64,000 nucleotides of DNA from Rhizaria sp. SCN 62-66 (taxonomy: Eukaryota; Rhizaria, unplaced), in assembly GCA_001724265.1 (NCBI GenBank), contig MEDY01000014.1, forward strand, positions 62,001 to 126,000, written 5' to 3'. The notes under the pieces were generated by a model. It had not been told where the DNA came from. It worked only from the letters and a program-made list of their open reading frames with translations, and did no database searches. Made by a program: the position numbers and the translations under genes. Shown one piece after another: positions 20,208 through 29,386 of this stretch (position 1 is its first letter; each line of letters opens with the position of its first letter).

Positions 20208-23200
20208 ATGTCGTCCGACATCAACGATGACGGGCTCTACACGGGCTCCTTCCCCGAGGACGTGGCCTTCCCAGCCTACCTCTCCCCGGACCAGGTCTCC
20301 TCGCTGCAGCAAGACCTGCTCGACTTCATCGGCTCCGACACAGCACTGTTCGAGGACGTTACGGGCGAGTTCGACGTTTCCCCGGCCTACGTCGACGCGA
20401 TCCTCAAGGCCAGCGGCTTCGACCTCGACAACGCTCGGCTCGTCCTTAAGTCCCTCGAAGACGCAGGGTCGCGCTTCACCGACTTCGAAGCGCTGGCGCG
20501 CGCGTTCATCCCCGTCGCGGCCCGCGGCGGCGTGAGCGCTTTTGCTACTGCAAGCGCTAGCGCCCCACACCCCCCGTCCTCCGCTGCAGCCGCCGAGCCT
20601 GCTGTGACTGCACCTGAGGCAGAGCTTATCGTCGCCGCGCCCGCGGTCGAGGTGGCCACGGTCGTCCCCGCGGCGGGTGCTGAAGTCGCCGTCGTCGCCA
20701 CAGTCACCAACACGGCCGCCGCTCCGGCCGCAGATACGGCCGCTACAGTCGCGAGCGCGAGTGCGAGCGGGAGCACCAGCGACGCGACTGCTGCTGCGTC
20801 CTCCCCGCCGCCGCCGTCGAAGCCCGCGCCTGCGAAGCCTGCGCCCACCAAGGCCGCCCCCACCAAGGCCGCGCCCAGCAAGCCCGCGCCCGCTGCTCCG
20901 GCGTCCATATCGGACGCTTTGCCTGTGGCAGATACGGCGCCGACTGACGACGTGACCGCGACGGCTGACGACTCGGCCAGAGCCTCCGAAGCCATCGCTG
21001 CCCCGACTGGTGCTGTGAAGGCGGCGACGACGGAGGGCGAGGTGGTGACGGCCACCGTCGTCGCCGCGACTGCGCCGGCAGTGCTGACGGCTGAGACTGT
21101 CACTGCGGCTGTGGTCACGCTGCCCTCGCGGGCAGTCTCGGGCGCTGCCGACGCCACTGCAACGGACGCCACAGCCGCGGCTCACACCCACGCTGACAAC
21201 GACGCGGAGGTTGCTGCTGCCGTCGCCCATACCGCTGTGTCAGCGCCCGCGCCCGACGTGGTTGTTACCGCCGCCCCTGTCCCGCACCACGGCCACGGTA
21301 GAGACGCCGTCGACTTCAGCGCTGAGCACGACGGCCCCGGCGATGGCAGCAGCAGCAGCAGCATCAGCAGCAGTGCCGAGAGAGCTGGCGATAGAGCCGC
21401 CGCAGCCGGGACAGGAGCGTCGCTGTCGCGCCCCAGCTCCGCGAAGCCGCCGCGGCCGGACTCGGCCAAGCCCAAGCGCCCCGACTCTGCGAAGCCGCAG
21501 AGGACGGAGTCCGCCTCAAAGCTGGCGCGGCCGGGCTCCGCTAAGCCAGCGAGACCCGAGTCTGCCGCCAAGACTAGCCGCCCCGGCTCGGCAGCCGCGG
21601 TGCATCCATCGGCCGCCCCCGCAGCTGCGACGGCGAGCGCGACGGCGAGTGCGAGTGCGGAGCATGCTGAGACTGCGACGCCTGTGAAGCCTGCGCCTGC
21701 GAGCCGACCCGGATCTGCCAAGGCGGCGCGGCCGGCCTCTGCGTCTAAGAGCAGCAGCAGCAGCAGCGGCAGCAGCAAGGAAACCGCCGCCGCAGCAGCA
21801 ACGCCAGCAACAGCGACAGCAAGCAAAGAGACTGATACAGCGCACAGCAAGACTACAGCGTCCGCGAAGCCGTCGCGCAACCCATCGCGCGCACCGTCAC
21901 GGACGCACTCGCCCGCACCCGCCGCGACAGCTGCAACGGCAACGGCGCACGCAGCCGCGCCAGAGCACGCCGCTGAACCTGCTCGTGGCGACAGCGCCCC
22001 CGCTGCTGGTGGCGCGGCCGTAGCTGTGGCTGCGGGATCGAGCACTACCGTCGAGCCTGAGGTCGCGGTGGCCGTATTGAAGTCCACTGCGACGGAACTG
22101 CATCAGCCCGCTGTCGCCACAGTCGTTGCAGTGCACAGCGCCGAGGCCGAGTCTGAGCCGGCCGCTGCCCACCACCCTGCGCCTGCTGCGGCGGCTGGAA
22201 GCACTGACAGCGCGTCGTCTGCACCGGCCGCGCCCAGCAAGCCTGCCCCGGCCAAGCCCGCTCCGGGCCGGCCGCCGCTGGCGCCCGCCAAGGCCGCGCC
22301 CACTGCGCCTGGGACCGCCGCGCAAGCTGCGCCAGTGGCAGCCGCGTCTACTGCGCCTCCAGCTGCTGCTCCCGCTGCGCCTGCGATCACAGAGTCGCCT
22401 GCGACCGCTGCGGCAGCGGAGCCTGCGTTTGTGCACGTCACAACCGCCGAGCCTGCCGTGTCCGCGCGCCGCGCGTCCAAGTCTGTGCCCGAGAGTGAGA
22501 GTGGTAAGAGCACGGACGACCACAAACCCGCTGTGGAGGCACACGGCAACGCCAGCAGCAGCAGGCGCGGCTCCCAGGCCGACCTCAGCGGCCGCCGCGC
22601 GTCCGCTGCTGCGCCCACCAGTGCCGTTGCCATTGGCCCTGCTCCCGCCCCCGCCCCCGCTTCTGCTCCCGCACCTGCACCTGTGCCCGGACCGACAGCA
22701 CACGTCGAGTCCATGGCCGAGTCATCTCTGTCGCCGGGTCGCCGCGAGTCGCAGTCACTCCTCAGCGACCGCCGCGGCTCGCAGTCGGCGAAGACCGACT
22801 CGGCGGCTGCAGCTGCGCCGGACCGCCGGGGCTCACAGTCGCTTCCCAGCGAGCGCCGCGGTTCACAGTCGGTCGACGCTGTGGCGGCGGTAGACCGTCG
22901 CGGCTCACAGGCGGCGGCCGCGCCCTACACAGATCACCAGCACCATGACTCGCAGCCCGTAGTCGACACCGGCCGCCGCGGTTCACAAGCGCTCGCTGGA
23001 ACGGGTGATACAGCGCCGAGCGCGCGCCGTGCCTCGCAATCTGCTGTTGCACCGGCAGCGACAGTGGCGCAAGAGACGTCGCCCCAGAAGGACGCGCGCA
23101 GGGGCAGCCTCACTGCTGGCGCTGACTCCAACGCAAGCGCGGTCAATGCCGCTGCGAACCCGCGCCGCGGCTCTGCTGTCGCGCCCATCCTCGTTCCTGT

Positions 23201-25718
23201 GCGTGCTCAGGATTCCGCGCGCGAGACCGCGCATGACGCAGCTGAGACTGCAGCCGAGTTTGCGACGGCGACGGCGGCCGCGACTGGTGCGGTGGGGGGA
23301 CGGCGCGCGTCGCAGGTCCCGCTGCCGCCGTCGCCCGTGGCGGGGCTGCGGACCGCGCCGGGCACCGCAGCGCCCTCTCGTCGTGGCACAGCTACAGCTG
23401 CTATTGTCGGCGCTGAGGCTGGCGCAGCAAGTGCGATGGGTGAGCCTGCTGCTGCTGAGCATGCGAGCGCGGTTCGTGAGAACGCAGATATCTCTGTTCA
23501 TGTTGCTGCTGAAATCGACCACGCTCTGCCCGCTGCAGCAGTTGCAAACGACGACCACGCCGTCGCTGCCGCTGCGGCCGATCCCGAGCCAGATGCTGCT
23601 GCCCCGTCGTCGCGTCGCGCCACTGGCACTCTTGGCGGCGGCGCAGGCTCTCGCCCGTTGTCCCGCATGCAGCCGCACGCGCCCGCGGCCGACGCACCCG
23701 CCAGCACTGGCGGCGACACGCCCCGCGCCCTCGCACGCTCCGCCAGTATCAGCAGTAGCAATAACAGCGCTGCGCTGCCTCCTGTGGCACCCGCGCGCCG
23801 CGCGTCCACGTCCGATCCTCAGCATCTCGGCTTCGACTATGCCGTCGACGGCGGCGACACCGTGCCGCGCGCCGCCGTGGACGCGCTGCTGCGTGAGCAA
23901 CGGCTGGCACTGCTGGAGCAGGCCCCCGCGGCGCGGCTGCCTGGGCACACGCTCACGCTGCTCGAGAGCGAGGCGCGCGTCGCGGACCTGGAACGCGCCC
24001 TCGAGGCCGCGCGCACCGACTTGGAGGCCGCGGCGCGCGCGCGCGACACGGACGCGCTCGAGGCACGTGCGGTGGTCGAGTCCAACGCGCGCGAGGCGGC
24101 GCAGCTGCGCGACGCGCTGCGCGAGCTGGGCCGCGAAAAGCGCGCGTACAAGACGCTGCTGCGCGCGATGGCCGTACGCGCGCTGGTGAACCGTACGCGC
24201 ACGCGCAAGGCCGGGTTGCAGGCGCTGCGGCGCGCGCAGGCCGCGCAGGCGCGCGCGGCGGAGCTGGCGCACCTTCTGCGGTACCATCTTCCGCCGAATG
24301 CGCCGCTGGGCGCTGTGAAGCCCGCCGACGTGCGTGCACAGGCGCTCGCGGCGGCCGCAGACCCGCGCGCGCCGGCCTACACGGGGCTGGAGCTCGCGGA
24401 CGAGGAGCTGGGCGATCTGGAGCCAGTGCTTGCAGGGCTGGTTCCCGCGGCGGTGCAGAGTCAAAACACGATCAACGCGTTCTTCCGCCGCAACGTCACG
24501 CTCGCACGCGCGCTGGGCGCCGCGGGCAAGGGCGGCGCTGTCGCAGAGCCCACGCCGGGTCTGGCCGGACCGGGGGCGGCGCAGCGCGGTGGGCGGCCGC
24601 AGTCCCCGGGCTATGCGCAGCAGCTGCAGCATGGACAACACGCCGTCGCCCAACAACAGCAGCAGCAGCAGGGCCGGGGTCGGCCGACGACTGCGCATCC
24701 GATGTCGCAGGAGCGCGGGGCGCGTGCCGGCGGCAACGCTAGCAGTGTATCGCCTCAGCGCGGCGGCCCTCAACAGCAACAGCAGCAGCAGCAGTATCAG
24801 GGCGGAGCGAGGCACATGTCTCCGCACGCGCGTCTGAGTCAACAGCAGCAGCAGCAGCAGCAGCAGCAACAGGGTTTCTCTCCTCAGCGCCAGTTGCAGC
24901 AACGGCCTGCCAGTGCTTACAGCAGCACCGGCGGCCGGCCTGACGTCCCGCCTCTCCCGCTGCCGCTGCCCCAATACCAGCAGGGCCAGCAACCGCAGCA
25001 ACAGGGACAGGGGCAGTATGGCCCTCAGTCGCCAGGCCCGCGCACGCCCGCTCCTGCCGGTGGCTACAGTAGCTACAACAATAACAACGGCGCAGCTTAT
25101 GGCACTCCTGGTCCGCAGCAAGGTCAGTTAAACCAGAGCTTTGGCCCAAACAACAACGCTGGTGGCTTTGGCGGCAGTGGAACGTTCGATGGCTCGCAGA
25201 GCTACGGTTACGGCGACGGCAGTGCAAACGGCGGCTTTGACCACTTCCCTCAGTCGCACCAACACCAGCAGCATCAACTGCAGCAGTTTAACGGCCAGCA
25301 ACAGCAGCAGCAACAGCACCCTGGCCGCGAGCTGGTTGCCCGCGCCGACGCACTTCGCGCCCGGATCGAAGCGCTTGTCGGCGCGCCGCAGCCGCCCGCC
25401 GGCTACCCTGGTCACAACCAGCAACAGCAGCAGCACCAGGGCGGGAACTGGTCAGGGTATAACGCTGGCAATGCCAACGGGGGTGGGCGTCCCGGGTCAG
25501 CCGCGCCCGGCCGCATGGGGCGCTCGCAACAGTTGGCGCCGTCCCAGCAGCAACAGCAACAGCAGCAGCAGGGACAGCAGGGACAGGGTCATAGGCCGGT
25601 GAGTGCTCAGCAGCAGCCTCCGCAGCAGCAAAAGCAGCAGAGGCCGCCGTCTGCGAAGCCGTTGTCATTGGCGGGCCTCAAGCAGGCTAGCACCACTTCA
25701 AATAGCTGGTTGGTCTAA
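20208..25718 (+). CDS. Giant orphan protein: short helical head, RRxS array, coiled coil, poly-Q tail
   Basis: Not recognised. Single exon, 1,836 residues, TAA stop. Order of parts: a folded-looking N-terminal segment (about 1-105, including VDAILKASGFDLDNARLVLK, perhaps a small helical domain); Ala/Pro/Thr-rich linker; an ARPGSAKP-type Ser/Pro/Lys repeat block (nt 21420-21750); a long Ala-rich stretch; a 16-copy RRx[S/T] array (about residues 752-1195); an Ala/Glu/Arg coiled coil (about 1255-1375) with a conserved-looking helical end; and a Gln/Gly/Pro/Asn-rich tail (from about 1460). RRxS is the consensus of PKA-like basophilic kinases, so regulation by phosphorylation is a fair inference. 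A scaffold or cytoskeletal adaptor would fit, but nothing proves it. Confidence 0.85.
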   Translation: MSSDINDDGLYTGSFPEDVAFPAYLSPDQVSSLQQDLLDFIGSDTALFEDVTGEFDVSPAYVDAILKASGFDLDNARLVLKSLEDAGSRFTDFEALARAFIPVAARGGVSAFATASASAPHPPSSAAAAEPAVTAPEAELIVAAPAVEVATVVPAAGAEVAVVATVTNTAAAPAADTAATVASASASGSTSDATAAASSPPPPSKPAPAKPAPTKAAPTKAAPSKPAPAAPASISDALPVADTAPTDDVTATADDSARASEAIAAPTGAVKAATTEGEVVTATVVAATAPAVLTAETVTAAVVTLPSRAVSGAADATATDATAAAHTHADNDAEVAAAVAHTAVSAPAPDVVVTAAPVPHHGHGRDAVDFSAEHDGPGDGSSSSSISSSAERAGDRAAAAGTGASLSRPSSAKPPRPDSAKPKRPDSAKPQRTESASKLARPGSAKPARPESAAKTSRPGSAAAVHPSAAPAAATASATASASAEHAETATPVKPAPASRPGSAKAARPASASKSSSSSSGSSKETAAAAATPATATASKETDTAHSKTTASAKPSRNPSRAPSRTHSPAPAATAATATAHAAAPEHAAEPARGDSAPAAGGAAVAVAAGSSTTVEPEVAVAVLKSTATELHQPAVATVVAVHSAEAESEPAAAHHPAPAAAAGSTDSASSAPAAPSKPAPAKPAPGRPPLAPAKAAPTAPGTAAQAAPVAAASTAPPAAAPAAPAITESPATAAAAEPAFVHVTTAEPAVSARRASKSVPESESGKSTDDHKPAVEAHGNASSSRRGSQADLSGRRASAAAPTSAVAIGPAPAPAPASAPAPAPVPGPTAHVESMAESSLSPGRRESQSLLSDRRGSQSAKTDSAAAAAPDRRGSQSLPSERRGSQSVDAVAAVDRRGSQAAAAPYTDHQHHDSQPVVDTGRRGSQALAGTGDTAPSARRASQSAVAPAATVAQETSPQKDARRGSLTAGADSNASAVNAAANPRRGSAVAPILVPVRAQDSARETAHDAAETAAEFATATAAATGAVGGRRASQVPLPPSPVAGLRTAPGTAAPSRRGTATAAIVGAEAGAASAMGEPAAAEHASAVRENADISVHVAAEIDHALPAAAVANDDHAVAAAAADPEPDAAAPSSRRATGTLGGGAGSRPLSRMQPHAPAADAPASTGGDTPRALARSASISSSNNSAALPPVAPARRASTSDPQHLGFDYAVDGGDTVPRAAVDALLREQRLALLEQAPAARLPGHTLTLLESEARVADLERALEAARTDLEAAARARDTDALEARAVVESNAREAAQLRDALRELGREKRAYKTLLRAMAVRALVNRTRTRKAGLQALRRAQAAQARAAELAHLLRYHLPPNAPLGAVKPADVRAQALAAAADPRAPAYTGLELADEELGDLEPVLAGLVPAAVQSQNTINAFFRRNVTLARALGAAGKGGAVAEPTPGLAGPGAAQRGGRPQSPGYAQQLQHGQHAVAQQQQQQQGRGRPTTAHPMSQERGARAGGNASSVSPQRGGPQQQQQQQQYQGGARHMSPHARLSQQQQQQQQQQQGFSPQRQLQQRPASAYSSTGGRPDVPPLPLPLPQYQQGQQPQQQGQGQYGPQSPGPRTPAPAGGYSSYNNNNGAAYGTPGPQQGQLNQSFGPNNNAGGFGGSGTFDGSQSYGYGDGSANGGFDHFPQSHQHQQHQLQQFNGQQQQQQQHPGRELVARADALRARIEALVGAPQPPAGYPGHNQQQQQHQGGNWSGYNAGNANGGGRPGSAAPGRMGRSQQLAPSQQQQQQQQQGQQGQGHRPVSAQQQPPQQQKQQRPPSAKPLSLAGLKQASTTSNSWLV
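24649..25675 (+). repeat. CAG/CAA (poly-Gln) microsatellite tracts
   Basis: Many interrupted CAG/CAA runs, for example 24841-24872 and 25544-25572. They encode the Q-rich C-terminal tail of the giant orphan protein. Mixed CAA and CAG codons suggest selection for Gln as well as repeat expansion. Confidence 0.85.
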
Positions 25719-26541
25719 ATGCTGCTGCTTCGATGAAAGAACAAACGTGAACTAGTACTTCTGAAGACATTGCAGCGTGAATGTCGAGCAATGCAATGGA
25801 TTGATTTACAACAAGTTGAACGTCAGTATAGACGTTTTGTAGACTTAGAAAGAAATGAAACTTGAATAAAGCTTATTTTCCACGAAAAGGCTGAATGTGT
25901 ATGTATGAGTGATCAATTATTTGTTAACTAGTTAGGTCGATTTCTATTGCCGACTCGGAGGCTGTTGACTTAGGAGAGTTTAAAAATAGTTTGTGTTGCA
26001 ATGGAAATTCGTAAAATGAAGTCAAAAGTCAATATCAATAGTTCATCAACAGATCCATGGTCCAAATAATGCAGTTTGATCACATTTCCAACCTTGAGGT
26101 TGTATGTTAGTTGAATCAACGTATAAATTTACATGGCTAGGTTTATTATTCAATTTCGTTGAAAGATATTAACAAAGAATGCTGGTGTGGTATGTTTAGC
26201 AACTATAGCACGCGCACGCAAGAATGGCCCCGCAACTTGAGCAGGCATGACACCACTCAAATTATTATCACAAAACGCAGTCACAATCACAAAGAGATCA
26301 CTCAACCCCACGCATCATATCAACGTAAAAAAGAGTGCCCAACTGCGACTATAGTATCGCGCAATCGGGTCACAAAACATCGCTCCGCATTGCAGACTAG
26401 ACACAGTACCAAGTACTCGTGACAAGCAATGCATCGCGTAGTGCAGTTTACGTCATAAAACGACATGACATTGCAACTAAAAATGAAGCAGAATGTGCGA
26501 TTTGGGGTTCATAACAAACTGTCGACAGTGCATCAGCGCGC
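25719..26541. other. Convergent 3'-3' intergenic region
   Basis: 823 bp of AT-rich DNA between the giant orphan (+) and the HAM1-like gene (-). It includes AATAAAG near 25865, a possible polyadenylation signal. No coding-like ORF, RNA gene or repeat is seen. Confidence 0.6.
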
Positions 26542-27178
26542 TCAGGCGGAGCCGTCATTGAGCTTGACATTCGCGGCCGCGGCGGCAGCCTTCTCGGCGC
26601 GCGCCTTCTCGATGTCCGCCGTGAGCGACGACGCCGTCTTGCTGGCGATGGCAACGAACTTGGGCGCCTTCTCCTTGACCTTGTCCTTGATCTGCGCGAA
26701 CAGCGGAAGGTAGTCCTGTGCATAGTTGTTGATGTCGCGGAGCAGCGTGCCAGAACGCGTCTCAATGGCCTCGTTGAGCTGCGCCTCGACGTACACGCGC
26801 ACCTCGTTGCTGAACCACTCGAGCAGCGTGTTGATGATCGACGACAGCCACGTGTCGGTGATCTTGACGTCGAGCGACGGCATCACCACGAACGGGTGTT
26901 TCCGCGACCGCAGCATCACGAGCACGTGGTCATACTTAAGGATCTCGTCCAGCGCGTCCTCCTCGGGCTCCGCGGGCACGGCGGTGCCGGCCTCGGTGTT
27001 AAGCTCGCCGTCCACGGCCGCGGCCGCGGCCGCGGCAGACTTGGCCTTCGCGTCGGCCGCAGCCTTGGCCTTGGCGGCGGCGGCCTCCTCCTTGGCGAGG
27101 CGCGCGGCCTCACGGCGGGAGGCGGTGACGGCGGCGGCGGCGGCAGCGTCTTCGTCGTCTTCGTAGTCCTCATCCTCA

Positions 27179-27211
<33 letters not shown>

Positions 27212-28724
27212 CCAGTGCCGCGCTCGTAGCGGTCAATCTGAGAGCAGAAAGCAGGCGCAATTTAAGATAGATACAGCGATGAAACGTGAGATTGGAGGAG
27301 TAAAAGGTAAAACAGTTCAATAATTCGCAACATTCCCAAGGGAAGCAATAAAAATATCTCAATAACCAAGTATCTCGTGAATCTGATAGCAAGGCACATA
27401 CCTGGAAGCCGATGTTGAGCGAGATGCCCTCGGCGAGCGCGTCGGCCTTGCCGGATGCGCCGATATAGGGGAACGACTTGGACTTGTAGCGCCACTCGAG
27501 CCCCTTCATGTCGCACTTGATGTTCTTGGCCGTGATACGGAGCCCATTGTCGGTGAGGATCACGTCAACGTCCTTGGACAGCAGCTTGAATCCCGAGAGA
27601 TCGATGTTGCCCATGTAGTAGATCTGTTTGTCGTCCTCCTCCTCGAGCGCGTCCAGCTTCACGGTCGGCAGATACTGCAGCAGGAAGTCCAGCGCAGCGT
27701 CCTTAACCTTGGTCACCAGCTCCTGGCGCGCCTCGGGGTCGTCCTTGAGCTTCTTAGCGTGGCTCACCAGCGCGTCGGGCCGCAGGTCGGCGTTGCCTTG
27801 GAGTTCACTGAGCACCTCGGTGCCCTTCTTGAGGAGATCGCGGCCCATGTCCGAGTCCTTGAACTTGGTCAGCGCCTCCTGGCCCTTAGCCGAGAGCTCA
27901 GCGAGCGTGTCCTCAGACCGCTGCTCGACATCCCCGCTGGCGAGCGCGCCGGTGGCGGCGGCGTGACGCTCTTGGATGAACTGCTTGCCCTGCGCCAGCC
28001 AGTCCTTGATCTCGGCGTCCTCCTCCAAGATCTGCGACACGTCCTTAGCCGCGGCCTCGAGCGTCGCGCGGTGCCGCGCCGCGTTGTCGAGGAACACGCT
28101 CGCGTCGCCAGAGTACTCGTTGACCAGGTCCAACAGCGAAGTGCCCTTGGTGGCGACCAGTGCGGAGACCTCGGAACCCAGGGAGGAGATCAGCGCCTGG
28201 CCCTCGGAGGAGCCGCCATAGGCGCGCCAGTCGGCGAGGATATCAGAGCCGACGCCGAGGAACTGCTTGGCCTCGCCCGAGGACACGACATCGTCCCACA
28301 GCTTCTGCGACTGCTCGAACAGGCCCTTGCCGTGGCGCTCGTACTTGTCGGCGACCGAGTCGGCGAACTTCTGCGCCTTTTCCAGCACCTGTGCGGCCTC
28401 CTCGCTCGTCTGCAGCTCCTTGGCGTAGGCCAGGAAGGACTCGGCGTCGGTGCGCAGTTGCGTGCCGCGGTCCGTGTCCTTAAACTTGTCCGCCAGACCG
28501 AGCATCAGCGCCGCCTTCTGTACGAGCACCGACGCCTGCTGGTCCTTGTTGGCCAGCTCAGTAAGCAGGGGCACCACGCCGTCGTGCGCGGAGCCCGAGA
28601 CGGAGAGGAGCTCGCGGATGGTGGCGACGGCCTTGTTCGTCTCGCTCGCGGCCTCAGGAGTAGCGGAGGCCACAGGAGCAGGGGAGGTGGCAGCCGCGGG
28701 GTCAGGCACAACAGGGTCACTCAT
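26542..28724 (-). CDS. HAM1-like (DUF4449-type) protein with predicted TULIP-like lipid-binding domain
   Basis: Two exons, 28724-27402 and 27237-26542 (TGA), 672 residues. The intron is 164 nt with a GTATGT donor, the only donor here not starting GTACG. Residues 30-360 are continuous amphipathic helices. A beta-rich stretch follows (QIYYMGNIDLSGFKLLSKDV, then LRITAKNIKCDMKG). Next come an Asp/Glu run and an Ala/Lys-rich helix. The C-terminal part has PSLDVKITDTWLSSIINTLL and FSNEVRVYVEAQLNEAI. This resembles the fungal/protist HAM1 family, whose beta regions look like BPI/SMP lipid-binding folds. I recognise the pattern but not individual signature residues, so the family is moderate confidence and the role (lipid binding or transfer) is inference. 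Confidence 0.6.
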
Positions 28725-29386
28725 TGGGTCTTTTTTAGAAAGATGTAGAAAGAAAACGCATTATACAGGAATAGTGAGCAAGAATCAGACGCGATCAAGG
28801 CGAATTGAGGGAGTCGAATGAGGAAATCTAAGGGGCAGTGTGATAGCTGACGTGGAGAGGGATAACCTAATCTTAAAGCGTCATCAGATAGGTCAGGTCG
28901 GTGTGTCAGAGAATGGGGGAAAAAAATAACGTGAATCCGCACGTGTAGTAACTGGTGGTTCTATCGCAAACCCAATCCATGGTCAAGAAACCGACTGAGC
29001 CACGTCTTTGGAAACCGTGACGAATCTTATTTTTCGCCTCGATGCATCCCTGTGAGCTGTGTGTGGTTGCTAGCAACCGACCGACCAACTAACGACGAGC
29101 CGTTGAGGTCAGACAGGTCAAACAAACGACCGTTTAAAAGATAAACAAAAGTCTAATTTATGCATGTTTTCAGCGTCAACCAGTTGTTGCTTTGAAATGG
29201 TGAATGAAAGGTGTTGTACTCTCTTTTATATTTTCTTTTTTCATTGCGAGCGTGCGATTAGAACTCGAAATCTCCTGTGAAACATTTGCCCACTTGAACC
29301 TTGCCAAGGCCTCCAACCTCACACCTCTCTTTTTCCGCCCCGTTCGCGCCCTTCTTCTCCCCTGCTCTCTCGCCCCGCGCACAGCT
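28725..29386. promoter_or_regulatory. Divergent intergenic region, HAM1-like / four-TM gene
   Basis: 662 bp between start codons. It contains an overlapping pair of GACCGAC-type elements (AACCGACCGACCAAC, 29075-29089) and a nearby ACGACCG (29127-29133). A plus-strand ATG at 29204 is in frame with the downstream gene, but its 61 codons have UTR-like AT composition. I treat it as leader. Confidence 0.45.

Noticed and set aside
22983-25121. A 712-codon minus-strand frame in the giant orphan
   Set aside because: Shadow. It is Arg/Leu-rich, whereas the plus strand has structured repeats and a coiled coil.
29204-29386. Upstream in-frame ATG giving a signal-peptide-like start for the four-TM protein
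   Set aside because: The stretch has AT-rich UTR composition and the hydrophobicity comes from T-rich leader. The GC-rich coding begins at ATG 29387.
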